From Thauera sp. UBA6194 (GTDB taxonomy: Bacteria; Pseudomonadota; Gammaproteobacteria; Burkholderiales; Rhodocyclaceae), in NCBI GenBank assembly GCA_002422685.1, contig DITC01000056.1, forward strand, positions 87,011 to 151,010: a stretch of 64,000 bases of DNA, given 5' to 3'. The notes below the pieces were generated by a model, which was not told where the DNA came from, did not search any database, and saw only the letters and a list, made by a program, of their open reading frames with translations. Shown in pieces: positions 1-8,348 of the stretch. Position numbers and translations under genes: made by a program. Each line of letters opens with the position of its first letter. Position 1 is the first letter of the stretch.

Positions 1-1004
1 TGGGCGCCACCCTGGGTGACGACACCCGCTCCGTTTCCTTCTCCGACGCCGCTGCCGAGGCCCGCGCCGCCGCCGGCACCATCGCCGTGCCGCTGCTGCA
101 CCTGGGCACGATCCGCTCGGTCGGACCGGACTCCGCGGTCTTTCTGCACAACCTGGTGTCCAACGAGGTCAAGAAGCTGCCCGCGGACGGGGCCGAATGG
201 AACAGCTTCAACTCGCCCAAGGGCCGCATGATCGCGAGCTTCCTGCTCTGGTCCGAAGCCGAAGGCCACGCCTTCGCGCTGTCGGCCGACATCCTGCCCG
301 CCTTCCTGAAAAAGTTTTCGATGTACGTGCTGCGCAGCAAGGTCAAGCTCTCGGACGCGAGCGCCGAGTGCGCACTGATCGGCCTCGCCGGGCCGCAGGC
401 CGCAGCCGCCGCGCAGGCCGCCGGCGCCGAGCTGCCCGCGGCCGACATGCAACAGACGATCAACGCCGCCGGGCTGCGCTGCATCCGCCTCGGCCAGACG
501 CGCTACATCCTGGTCGCACCGGTCGAGGCCGCCGCCGGCGCCTTCGATGCCGCGCTCGCGGCCGGTGCGACCGCGGCCGGCACCGCCGCCTGGCAGCTCA
601 CGATGATCCGCGCCGGCGTGCCGCTGATCACCGCCCCGACGCAGGAAGAGTTCGTGCCGCAGATGCTCAACTTCGAGCTCATCGGCGGGGTGAATTTCCA
701 CAAGGGCTGCTACCCCGGCCAGGAGATCGTGGCGCGCACCCAGTACCTCGGCAAACTCAAGAAGCGCACCTACCGCGTGAGCCTGCCCGCCGGCGCGACG
801 GCCGCGCCGGGCACCGACCTGTACGCGCCCGACTTCGGCGAGCAGTCCGCAGGCAAGCTGGTCAATGTGGCCGCGGACGCGGACGGCGGCTTCGAGGCGC
901 TGGCGGTGCTCCAGTGCAGCAGCGCCGATGCGGGCCAGATCCACGTCGGCGCGCCGGACGGCCCGCGCGCACAGGTGCTCGACCTGCCCTACGCGCTGGG
1001 CTGA
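1..1004 (+). CDS. ygfZ: YgfZ/GcvT-like folate-binding protein (5' partial)
   Basis: Folate-dependent YgfZ (COG0354) family protein that helps assemble or repair certain Fe-S enzymes in the cytoplasm. The reading frame is open from base 3 at the left edge with no stop, so the start lies outside the window and at least 28 codons precede the first GTG at 87. The family signature K-G-C-Y-x-G-Q-E is visible as KGCYPGQEIVART near bases 702-740, and its cysteine is the functional residue in E. coli YgfZ. The fold resembles the T-protein of glycine cleavage, but the KGCYPGQE motif separates it from GcvT. It ends 15 bases before an NRDE-family gene on the same strand, so the two may be co-transcribed. 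Confidence 0.93.
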   Translation, partial: GATLGDDTRSVSFSDAAAEARAAAGTIAVPLLHLGTIRSVGPDSAVFLHNLVSNEVKKLPADGAEWNSFNSPKGRMIASFLLWSEAEGHAFALSADILPAFLKKFSMYVLRSKVKLSDASAECALIGLAGPQAAAAAQAAGAELPAADMQQTINAAGLRCIRLGQTRYILVAPVEAAAGAFDAALAAGATAAGTAAWQLTMIRAGVPLITAPTQEEFVPQMLNFELIGGVNFHKGCYPGQEIVARTQYLGKLKKRTYRVSLPAGATAAPGTDLYAPDFGEQSAGKLVNVAADADGGFEALAVLQCSSADAGQIHVGAPDGPRAQVLDLPYALG

Positions 1005-1019
1005 GCGCCGCGCTCCGCG

Positions 1020-1820
1020 ATGTGCCTGGTCGTCTTCGCATGGCGCGTTCATCCGCGCTATCCGCTGGTGCTGGCCGCCAACCGTGACGAGTTTCTCGCC
1101 CGGCCGGCGGCGCCCGCGCACTGGTGGACCGATGCGCCCGAACTGCTCGCCGGGCGCGACCTCGAAGCCGGCGGCAGCTGGATGGGGCTCAGCCGCGGCG
1201 GACGCTTCGCCGCGCTGACCAACTACCGCGACCCGTGCCGCCACCTCGCCGGCGCGCCGTCGCGCGGTGCGCTCGTGCGCAGCGCACTCGAGGACGCGCG
1301 CGACGCGGCCAGTTGTCTGCACGATCTGGCCGCGCATGCCAAGCCTTACGCCGCGTTCAACCTGCTCGTCGGCGACGGCGAGCGGCTCGGCGTGCTCGAG
1401 AGCACGACCGGCAGCGTGCACATGCTGAGGCCCGGCGTGTATGGCCTGTCGAACCACCTGCTCGACACCCCCTGGCCAAAGCTCGTGAAGGCGCGCGCCG
1501 GCCTCGCGCAGCAGCTCGCAGGCCTTGCCACGGGCACCGACGCACATGCCGCAGGCAGCGAAGACGCCCTGGTCGACGCGCTGCTGGCCCTGATGCGCGA
1601 CCCCACGCCCGCGGCCGATCCGCACCTGCCCGCAACCGGCGTGAGCCTGGAGTGGGAACGCTGGCTGTCATCGGCCTTCATCCGCGCGCCGGGCTACGGC
1701 ACGCGCTGCAGCAGCGTGGTGCTGCGCGACCACACCGCGCACACGCGCTTCGTGGAGTGGACCTGGGACGCGCACGGCGAGCTGCGCAGCCAGGTCGAGC
1801 ACCGCTTCAGGCCGGGCTAA
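1020..1820 (+). CDS. NRDE family protein (TANGO2-like)
   Basis: A 266-residue member of the NRDE/TANGO2 family (transport and Golgi organisation 2 homologue). The N-terminus has the hallmark MCLVVFAW start, followed by the NRDE motif at residues 21-24 (AANRDEFLARPA), and the conserved F-A-A-L-T-N-Y-R block follows. No catalytic activity is firmly established for bacterial members; the N-terminal Cys resembles Ntn hydrolases, which is only a fold-level inference. The ATG at 1020 is the only start that places Cys at position 2, as in the family. It lies 15 bases after ygfZ. Its TAA stop overlaps the stop of the convergent acetyltransferase gene by two bases. Confidence 0.88.
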   Translation: MCLVVFAWRVHPRYPLVLAANRDEFLARPAAPAHWWTDAPELLAGRDLEAGGSWMGLSRGGRFAALTNYRDPCRHLAGAPSRGALVRSALEDARDAASCLHDLAAHAKPYAAFNLLVGDGERLGVLESTTGSVHMLRPGVYGLSNHLLDTPWPKLVKARAGLAQQLAGLATGTDAHAAGSEDALVDALLALMRDPTPAADPHLPATGVSLEWERWLSSAFIRAPGYGTRCSSVVLRDHTAHTRFVEWTWDAHGELRSQVEHRFRPG

Positions 1821-2296
1821 AGCGCGCGCTGCATGGCGCGGTGGGCGATGCCCGCCTCCATGAACACCTCGCCGTGCTCGACGAAACCGTGGCGGCGATA
1901 GAAGTCGAGCGCATGCACCTGCGCATTGAGCGCCACTTCGGTGAGCCCGTGCCGTGCGGCCTCTTCGACCAGCGCCTCGAGCACCGCGCCGCCGACGCCC
2001 TGGTCGCGCATCGGCGCGAGCACCGCCATGCGGCCGATGTGGCCGTCGGGCAGCAGACGGCCGGTGGCCACCACCGCAGCGCTGCGGTCGCGGGCGATCG
2101 CATGCCGGCTGAGCGCATCGAATGCATCGCGCTCGATCTCTTCGGGCACGCCCTGCTCTTCCACGAACACCGTCATCCTCACCGGCATCACCAGCGGCGC
2201 GGCGGTCGCCCAGTCCGCGATCTCGACGCGCACGTCACCGAGCGCGCCCGCCTGGGCACGGCGCAGCGCCGCCGACTGCATTTCAGCCTCGTTCAT
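1817..2296 (-). CDS. GNAT family N-acetyltransferase
   Basis: A 159-residue GNAT (Gcn5-related) acetyltransferase of the ElaA/YjcF-like type, predicted to transfer acetyl from acetyl-CoA to an unknown amine substrate. Visible features are the N-terminal VFVEEQGVP block typical of the subgroup, motif A with the acetyl-CoA loop (GRMAVLAPMRDQGVGGAVL, carrying Q-G-V-G-G), and the C-terminal FYRRHGFVEHGEVFMEAGI segment. The ATG at 2294-2296 overlaps the stop of the upstream L,D-transpeptidase gene as ATGA, which argues for translational coupling and decides the start. It is the last gene of the tadA-ldt-gnat operon and converges on the NRDE gene. Confidence 0.9.
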   Translation of the reverse strand: MNEAEMQSAALRRAQAGALGDVRVEIADWATAAPLVMPVRMTVFVEEQGVPEEIERDAFDALSRHAIARDRSAAVVATGRLLPDGHIGRMAVLAPMRDQGVGGAVLEALVEEAARHGLTEVALNAQVHALDFYRRHGFVEHGEVFMEAGIAHRAMQRAL

Positions 2297-2772
2297 TCCA
2301 CGATCTCCACCACCGTACCCACGGGCAGCAAGGCGAACAACTCGATGACGTCGCGGTTGCGCATGCGCACGCAGCCGTGCGAACGCGGCGTGCCCATCGG
2401 CTGGTCGTCGCCGGTGCCGTGGATGTAGATGTAGCGCCGCATCGAATCGACCGCGCCCCCCCGATTGCGCCCGGGCTCCTCGCCGCACAGCCACAGGATG
2501 CGGGTGAGCACCCAGTCCCTGCCCGGGTGCGCCGCGGCGAAGGCTCCGCTCCACAGCGCGCCGGTCGGCCGGCGGCCGCGGAACACGGCGCCATAAGGCG
2601 CGCCGGCGCCGATCTTGGCGCGGATGCGATGGCGCCCGCGCGGCGTGCACAAGCTGCCACTCGCCTCGCCCGCGCCGTTTGCGGCGGTCGACACCGGGTA
2701 GCGGCGAATGCAGGCGCCATCGTCGGCGAAGACCGACAGCTGCTGCGCCGCGATATCCACGCGCACCCGCAT
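2293..2772 (-). CDS. L,D-transpeptidase (YkuD domain) without signal peptide
   Basis: A 159-residue YkuD-domain protein. YkuD enzymes are L,D-transpeptidases that cross-link peptidoglycan or attach lipoproteins with a catalytic Cys. The active-site signature is intact: H118 in YIHGT, then SHGCVR at 131-136 with Cys134. The protein is essentially only the catalytic domain. I see no signal peptide: the N-terminus (MRVRVDIAAQQLSVF) begins directly with the first domain strand, as in other short ErfK/YbiS/YkuD proteins whose export is unclear. The start codon abuts the stop of tadA with no gap, and the stop overlaps the GNAT gene by 4 bases. A second, much larger L,D-transpeptidase is encoded near 51-52.7 kb. 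Confidence 0.9.
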   Translation of the reverse strand: MRVRVDIAAQQLSVFADDGACIRRYPVSTAANGAGEASGSLCTPRGRHRIRAKIGAGAPYGAVFRGRRPTGALWSGAFAAAHPGRDWVLTRILWLCGEEPGRNRGGAVDSMRRYIYIHGTGDDQPMGTPRSHGCVRMRNRDVIELFALLPVGTVVEIVE

Positions 2773-3249
<477 letters not shown>

Positions 3250-3330
3250 CTATTCGAGGCTGGAATTCTAGCCCGAAGCGGCCGCCGACAGCCGCAGCCG
3301 ACACACTTCGCCGCCTGCCCGGCACCAGGC

Positions 3331-3361
3331 TTGTCCCGACCCAGCCGGCTTGGGCTAAAAT
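3331..3361 (+). promoter_or_regulatory. Candidate sigma70 promoter for xpt
   Basis: TTGTCC at 3331-3336 and TAAAAT at 3356-3361, separated by 19 bases, lie about 50 bases upstream of the xpt start. The GGCTAAAAT form of the -10 element is frequent in betaproteobacterial promoters. The spacer is longer than optimal, so this is a plausible rather than a strong call. Confidence 0.4.
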
Positions 3362-3371
3362 TTGCGCAATC

Positions 3372-3394
3372 CGCCCCGGCAGAGGGGCGTTTTT
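3372..3394 (+). terminator. Terminator-like hairpin in the xpt leader
   Basis: CGCCCC (3372-3377) pairs perfectly with GGGGCG (3384-3389) around a six-base loop and is followed at once by five T residues (3390-3394). This has the form of an intrinsic terminator but sits 18 bases upstream of the xpt ATG, between its likely promoter and its start codon. It could attenuate xpt, or it could be a chance structure in GC-rich DNA. I see no purine-riboswitch aptamer before it. Confidence 0.5.
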
Positions 3395-3411
3395 CGTTTA
3401 CGGACCCCTCC

Positions 3412-4014
3412 ATGCTCGCCGACCCGCAACTCATCCGCCCCTACGCACCACTCGTGCGCCGCATCGAAGCCGAAGCCACCGTCATCGGCGACCAGATCCT
3501 CAAGATCGATCACTTCCTCAATCACCGCATCGAGCCCGCCTTCATCACCGAGATGGGCAACGAGCTCGCGAAGCGGCTGGCGCAGTTCGAGCCCACCGTG
3601 GTGCTGACCGCCGAAGCCAGCGGCATCGCCCCGGGCCTGGTGGTGGCCCAGGCGCTGAACGTGCCGCTGGTGTATGCAAAAAAATACGCGCCCGAAGTCG
3701 AATCGCCCGCGATCGCACGCGTGATCCCCTCGCCCACCAAGGGCGGCGAGACCAAGCTCGTGCTTTCGCAGCGCTACCTCGTCCCCACCGACCGCGTCGT
3801 CATCGTCGACGACTTCCTCTCCAATGGCCGCACCGCGGTGGCCCTTGTGGAGATGGCGCGCGAAGCGGGCGCCCAGGTGCTGGCTGCGAGCTTCATCGTC
3901 GAAAAACGCTTCAAGAAAGGCCATGCCACCGTCGAGGCGCTCGGCGTGCCGGTGTGCACCCTGGCCCAGGTGGAAGCGCTGGAAAACGGCCGGGTCGTCC
4001 TCACCCAGCCCTGA
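3412..4014 (+). CDS. xpt: Xanthine phosphoribosyltransferase
   Basis: Xpt salvages xanthine by converting it with PRPP to XMP. The 200-residue product has a type I phosphoribosyltransferase fold with the PRPP-binding motif VVIVDDFLSNGRTA at 129-142 and matches the Gram-positive-type Xpt (XPRTase, about 190 residues) rather than E. coli Gpt. The N-terminal KIDHFLNHRIEP and the ALNVPLVYAKK block are typical of Xpt. The frame is open far upstream, but the ATG at 3412 begins family homology (MLADPQLI). It is monocistronic, with a terminator-like hairpin in its leader. No PurR-type operator or guanine riboswitch is recognisable. Confidence 0.92.
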   Translation: MLADPQLIRPYAPLVRRIEAEATVIGDQILKIDHFLNHRIEPAFITEMGNELAKRLAQFEPTVVLTAEASGIAPGLVVAQALNVPLVYAKKYAPEVESPAIARVIPSPTKGGETKLVLSQRYLVPTDRVVIVDDFLSNGRTAVALVEMAREAGAQVLAASFIVEKRFKKGHATVEALGVPVCTLAQVEALENGRVVLTQP

Positions 4015-4119
4015 GCCGGCGCGCGGCGCGCATTGTCGACGCGAAGCGTGGGATATGCACGCGCGCGCGTGGCGCCGCCTCACTAAACTGCGCTTTTCAA
4101 CTGCACCCGGACCTCGGTC

Positions 4120-4980
4120 ATGGATGATTTCCAGTCCCAACTCGACGCGTTCTCACAGCAGATCGACGACGAGCTGCGCGATGGCACGCTCAGTTTTCCG
4201 ACCGTCTTCGACCTGTCGATGCGCATCAAGAAGCTCGCCGACAGTCCGGACAGCTCGCTCAACGACATCACCGCCGTGGTCCGCGCCGAGCCGGTGCTCG
4301 CAGCCAAGGTCATCCGCATGGCCAACACCCTGACGATGAACCCCTACCGGGGCGAAATCGCCAACCTGCAGCAGGCCGTTGGCCGCATTGGGCTGTCCAC
4401 GCTGCGCTGCCTGGCTTTCGCCGTGGCGGCCGAGCAGATCGCGCGTGACCATCGCTCGCGCCAGATGCGGCTGGTCGCAACCGGGCTGTGGATGCACACG
4501 ATCGACGTTTCCGCCTGGGCGTACGCCTTCGCCCATCAGCTCGAGCGCCGCGACCCCGACGCTGCCATGCTCGCCGGGCTGATGCTCCAGCTCGGTCAGT
4601 TCTACCTGCTCGCGCGCGCAGCCCGCTACCCCGCCCTCGAAGGCGACATGAGCCGCTTCGCCGAAGCGGTCGCGTTCTGGGAGGACCCGGTGCGCAACGC
4701 CATCTTCGAGGCCTTCGAGATGCCCGAGGTCATCATCGACGCCTGCGCCAGCGATCCGCTCGCGCCCTCGCCGTGGCCGCCCGAAGCCATGAACGACATC
4801 GTGCACCTGGCCGCGCTGGCCGCCGAGACCCCCAACCCCTTCGACAACATGCTCGGCCTCCAGCGCCGCCCCGAGTTGCTCGAAGCCAGCCTCGGCGAGC
4901 TCGGCGCGGAGCGCTTCGACGCCCTGATGGCCGAAGCGCGCGCGACGCGCCTCGAGCTGATCGCGGCGATCTGCGACTGA
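4120..4980 (+). CDS. HDOD domain protein
   Basis: A 286-residue protein consisting essentially of one HDOD domain, a degenerate HD-type fold found in bacterial signalling proteins. Recognisable elements are LSFPTVFDLSMRIKKLADSP near residues 24-43, the AEPVLAAKVIRMANT block near 58-72, and IGLSTLRCLAFA, where HDOD proteins replace the HD metal ligands. No GGDEF, EAL or receiver domain is attached, so its output is unknown. It stands alone between xpt and an esterase on the opposite strand. A second HDOD domain in this window is part of the kinase fusion at 54 kb. Confidence 0.85.
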   Translation: MDDFQSQLDAFSQQIDDELRDGTLSFPTVFDLSMRIKKLADSPDSSLNDITAVVRAEPVLAAKVIRMANTLTMNPYRGEIANLQQAVGRIGLSTLRCLAFAVAAEQIARDHRSRQMRLVATGLWMHTIDVSAWAYAFAHQLERRDPDAAMLAGLMLQLGQFYLLARAARYPALEGDMSRFAEAVAFWEDPVRNAIFEAFEMPEVIIDACASDPLAPSPWPPEAMNDIVHLAALAAETPNPFDNMLGLQRRPELLEASLGELGAERFDALMAEARATRLELIAAICD

Positions 4981-4999
4981 GCGGCCGCTGCGCCGCGCC

Positions 5000-5944
5000 T
5001 TACTCCCCGCGCAGCGCCCGACGCAGCGCGGCGGCGGCCAGGGCGACCGCGCGCCCGGCCTCGGGAATGGCCTTGCCGAGCGTGAAGAAGCCGTGCACCA
5101 CGCCTTCGACGAGTTGGTAGTCCACCACCCCGCCCTCCTGCGCCACACGCTGCGCGAACGCGGCGCAGTCATCGACCAGCGGGTCGAACTCGGCCGCGAT
5201 CAGCAGCATCGGCGGCAGCCCGGCCAGGCTGCCGGCGCGCATCGGCGAGGCCCGCCAGTCTTCGGTGTTGCCCTCGGGCAGATAACGCTCGAAGAACCAC
5301 TGTAGCGTCTCGCGATCGAGGAAGTAGCCCGCGGAATAAAGCGTGCGCGAGGGCCGCGTGCTGATGATTTCGGTGCTCGGATAGACGAGCATCAGGAATG
5401 CTGGCTGCCTGTCTTCATCGCGCAGGGCGAGCGCGGTGACGATCGCCAGATTGCCCCCCGCGCTGTCGCCACCGAGCGCGATGCGCACCGCATCGATCCC
5501 GAGCAGCGCCGCGTTGTCCGCACACCAGTCGAAGGCCAGGCGCGCGTCCTCGATCGCGGCCGGAAACGGATGCTCCGGCGCCAGCCGATACTCGACCGAC
5601 AGCACCGCACAGCCTGAACCGTTGGCGAGCTCACGACACAGCACGTCGTAGCTGGGCACGTCGCCCACGCACCAACCACCGCCGTGGTGAAAGATGAGCA
5701 AGGGCAAGACGTCGTCGTGATGGCTGGACAGCGGCCGGTACAGGCGCGACAGCAGCGCCGAGCCGTCCCGGCGCGGAATCGGCACCTCGGCGACCGCGGC
5801 AACCGCCGGCGCCTCGGGCCGGAAGGCGAACTGCAGCTTGTGGAAGGAGTGACGGGCTTGCGCCGGCGACAGCTCGTGAAAGCGCGGTGCGCCGACACGA
5901 TAGGCCATGTCGAGCAGTGAACGGGTTTCGGGACTCAGGGGCAT
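5000..5944 (-). CDS. Alpha/beta hydrolase, HSL-family esterase/lipase
   Basis: A 314-residue member of the hormone-sensitive lipase (bacterial family IV) esterases, predicted to hydrolyse short acyl esters in the cytoplasm. The oxyanion-hole motif HGGG is at 87-90 and the nucleophile elbow G-D-S-A-G at 159-163 with Ser161. The remaining triad residues are plausible in EFDPLVDD (Asp) and VVHGFF (His) near the C-terminus. No signal peptide is seen. The physiological substrate is unknown. It converges on the HDOD gene and is divergent from ppk2, sharing a roughly 210-base intergenic region with it. Confidence 0.9.
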   Translation of the reverse strand: MPLSPETRSLLDMAYRVGAPRFHELSPAQARHSFHKLQFAFRPEAPAVAAVAEVPIPRRDGSALLSRLYRPLSSHHDDVLPLLIFHHGGGWCVGDVPSYDVLCRELANGSGCAVLSVEYRLAPEHPFPAAIEDARLAFDWCADNAALLGIDAVRIALGGDSAGGNLAIVTALALRDEDRQPAFLMLVYPSTEIISTRPSRTLYSAGYFLDRETLQWFFERYLPEGNTEDWRASPMRAGSLAGLPPMLLIAAEFDPLVDDCAAFAQRVAQEGGVVDYQLVEGVVHGFFTLGKAIPEAGRAVALAAAALRRALRGE

Positions 5945-6155
5945 GAAGGCGGAAAGCTTGCACGTCGCGAGACGCGGCTGCGGTGGGTTGGAAGCCGCGC
6001 AATTCTACTCGCGCCCGGCCGCGCCGGCGCAGCATCCGCTCGGCCCCGCGTGCATGCATGAATTGCATGGAACGCAAAAACAATATCGATCGAACTCGCA
6101 TGCGCGGCCAAGTGCACGAGGATTAGAATTGAATCAGTTCGCAAGGAGGGCATTC

Positions 6156-7337
6156 ATGGCTAAATCCGATACATCGATCGACACCAAAGGCACCACCCAG
6201 GGCACGGCGCCCGCCACCGGCAAGCAGCAGACGACGCGCCGCACCGCGACGCGCAAGGCACGCAACGGCGATATCGCCCCGAGCCTCAGCGTGGACGCAA
6301 TCGAGCAGTTCGAGGTGGATGAGGCCATCACCGCCGCGCAGGACTCGAAGGTGGTCGCCGTCAGCGACATCCTCAATCACGAAGCCGGACGCTCGGCGGA
6401 CGAAAAGCTGCACACCCTCGAAGCGATTCTGTCGGGCGCCTCGCCCGACGACATCCACATGCTGCGGCGCGCGCTGATGCGTGCGGATACCGCCAAGGGC
6501 ACGGGCACGCACCCCGACGACGAGCTCGCCTCCGACTGGCGCCAGGGCGGCTACCCGTACCGCAACCTGATGTCGCGCAAGGCTTACGAGAAGGAGAAGT
6601 ACCGCCTGCAGGTCGAGCTGCTCAAGCTTCAGGCCTGGGTCAAGGAAACCGGCCAGCGCGTGGTGATCCTGTTCGAGGGACGCGACGCCGCAGGCAAGGG
6701 CGGCACCATCAAGCGCTTCATGGAACACCTGAACCCACGTGGCGCCCACGTGGTGGCGCTCGAAAAGCCCACCCCGACCGAGATGGGGCAGTGGTACTTC
6801 CAGCGCTACATCCAGCACCTGCCCACCGCCGGCGAGATCGCGCTCTTCGACCGTTCCTGGTACAACCGCGCCGGTGTCGAGCGCGTCATGGGCTTCTGCA
6901 CCAACGACGAGTACAACGAGTTCATGCGTCAGGTGCCGGAGTTCGAGCGCAACCTGGTGCGCAGCGGCATCCATGTGATCAAGTTCTGGTTCTCGGTGAG
7001 CCGTGAAGAGCAGCGCCGCCGCTTCCGCGAGCGCGAATCGCATCCGCTCAAGCAGTGGAAGCTGTCGCCGATCGACCTCGCCTCGCTCGACAAGTGGGAC
7101 GACTACACGCGCGCGAAGGAGGCGATGTTCTTCTACACCGACACCGCGGACTCGCCGTGGACAGTCGTGAAGTCCGACTGCAAAAAGCGCGCACGCCTCA
7201 ACGCCCTGCGCTACGTGCTGCACAAGCTGCCTTACACGAACAAGGACATCGACAAGATCGGCGCGCTCGATCCGCTGCTGGTCGGACGTGCCAACGTCGT
7301 GTACGAACGCGGCGAAAAGGACGTTCCGCTCCTCTGA
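6156..7337 (+). CDS. ppk2: Polyphosphate kinase 2 (PPK2 family)
   Basis: PPK2 enzymes transfer phosphate between polyphosphate and nucleoside (di)phosphates. The 393-residue product has the PPK2 core from about residue 133: Walker A GRDAAGKGG at 175-183, the Walker B/lid region IALFDRSWYNRAGVERVMG near 228-246, and the conserved E-R-N-L-V-R-S-G block. The start is set by an almost ideal ribosome site, AAGGAGG at 6143-6149, seven bases before the ATG. The first 130 residues are a Thr/Lys/Arg-rich, probably disordered extension plus an acidic helical segment, longer than in minimal single-domain PPK2. The core most resembles the class that phosphorylates nucleoside diphosphates, but the class is an inference. 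An intrinsic terminator follows directly. Confidence 0.93.
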   Translation: MAKSDTSIDTKGTTQGTAPATGKQQTTRRTATRKARNGDIAPSLSVDAIEQFEVDEAITAAQDSKVVAVSDILNHEAGRSADEKLHTLEAILSGASPDDIHMLRRALMRADTAKGTGTHPDDELASDWRQGGYPYRNLMSRKAYEKEKYRLQVELLKLQAWVKETGQRVVILFEGRDAAGKGGTIKRFMEHLNPRGAHVVALEKPTPTEMGQWYFQRYIQHLPTAGEIALFDRSWYNRAGVERVMGFCTNDEYNEFMRQVPEFERNLVRSGIHVIKFWFSVSREEQRRRFRERESHPLKQWKLSPIDLASLDKWDDYTRAKEAMFFYTDTADSPWTVVKSDCKKRARLNALRYVLHKLPYTNKDIDKIGALDPLLVGRANVVYERGEKDVPLL

Positions 7338-7345
7338 TACGCCTC

Positions 7346-7370
7346 AAACCCGCCACCCAGGCGGGTTTTT
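7346..7370 (+). terminator. Intrinsic terminator of ppk2
   Basis: AAACCCGCC (7346-7354) and GGCGGGTTT (7360-7368) form a perfect nine-base stem with a five-base loop, running into a T tract (7366-7370). It starts nine bases after the ppk2 stop codon. Confidence 0.9.
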
Positions 7371-7495
7371 CGCATCAAGTTGCCGTGACGGGTGACAAGA
7401 CGTAAGCATGCGCACGACGCGGGGGCTGTGATTGTCTAGACTGCCCTCACCCAGCCGAACGCAAACGACAAACACTCACGAGGGGATAGCATTCC

Positions 7496-8167
7496 ATGAC
7501 GAACACACAGTCCCGAGCCCTGCGCGTACTGACGGTGGCGCTCTCGGCCGCCCTGCTCGCCGCGCCGGCGATGGCAGACAAGCCCGCCCACGCAGGTGGC
7601 GGCAAGCCCGAGCACGCGCAGTCCGTCCAGTCCGAGCGCGGCCCCGGCGTCAAGGCGGAGCGCCGCGACAACGGGCGCAGCAACGACGATGGACGTTACG
7701 AGCGCCGCGACCGGCGCGACGTGGGCGACCGGCGCGACATGGGCGACCGGCGCGACGTGCGTGATCGTGACGGCGAGCGCTACCGCGACGACCGCCGCGA
7801 CCGCAACCAAACGCGCGACTATCGCGATGGACGCCGTGACGGGCCGCGCGTGGGCATCCATTTCGGCGACCGCCATCGCGAGATCGTGCGCGAGTACTAC
7901 GGCGAACGCTACCGCTCCGGACACTGCCCCCCGGGCCTGGCCAAAAAGCGCAACGGCTGCATGCCCCCCGGACAGGCCAAGCGCTGGCGTATCGGACAGC
8001 CCCTGCCGCGCAACGTCGTGTATTACGACGCGCCGCGTGACATCGTGCTGCGCTTCGGCATGCCGCCCGAAGGTCACCGTTATGTTCGCGTCGCCGCCGA
8101 CATCCTGTTGATCGCGGTCGGCACCGGCATGGTGGTCGATGCGATCGAGGACCTCAACAGGCTCTGA
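7496..8167 (+). CDS. Exported CigR/RcnB-family protein, Arg/Asp-rich
   Basis: A 223-residue protein with a clear Sec signal peptide (about residues 1-27, ending A-P-A-M-A-D). A central segment of roughly 90 residues is extremely rich in Arg and Asp. The conserved C-terminal part has C-P-P-G-L-A-K-K-x-N-G-C-M-P-P-G-Q-A and a hydrophobic stretch DILLIAVGTGMVVDAI. That architecture matches the RcnB / CigR family; RcnB affects nickel-cobalt homeostasis and CigR is an anti-virulence regulator in Salmonella. Which role applies here cannot be told. The charged segment contains three exact-phase 18-bp tandem repeats. The gene stands alone after the ppk2 terminator. Confidence 0.75.
   Translation: MTNTQSRALRVLTVALSAALLAAPAMADKPAHAGGGKPEHAQSVQSERGPGVKAERRDNGRSNDDGRYERRDRRDVGDRRDMGDRRDVRDRDGERYRDDRRDRNQTRDYRDGRRDGPRVGIHFGDRHREIVREYYGERYRSGHCPPGLAKKRNGCMPPGQAKRWRIGQPLPRNVVYYDAPRDIVLRFGMPPEGHRYVRVAADILLIAVGTGMVVDAIEDLNRL
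7707..7760 (+). repeat. Three 18-bp tandem repeats inside the CigR-like gene
   Basis: Three consecutive 18-base units (7707-7724, 7725-7742, 7743-7760) differ at only two positions and encode DRRDVG, DRRDMG and DRRDVR. The repeat is in frame, so copy-number change would lengthen or shorten the charged linker without a frameshift. Confidence 0.9.
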
Positions 8168-8348
8168 TCGAGCTGCTTGTCCGCGCTCACGGCACAAACC
8201 CGAGCCCGCTGCCCACCACGCCGCTCACGCTGTGGCTGGGCGCGGGCTCGAATTGCGAACTCGCGCCGCGCCGCGCGGTCATTAGTCCGGTTGATCCGAT
8301 CGGCGCTCCTGCGCCTCTTCTTTCGCCCTTTCTCACGGAGACAGGACC

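Noticed and set aside
3300..3411. Guanine/purine riboswitch upstream of xpt
   Set aside because: No conserved aptamer core seen; only a short terminator-like stem and a promoter-like element are present.
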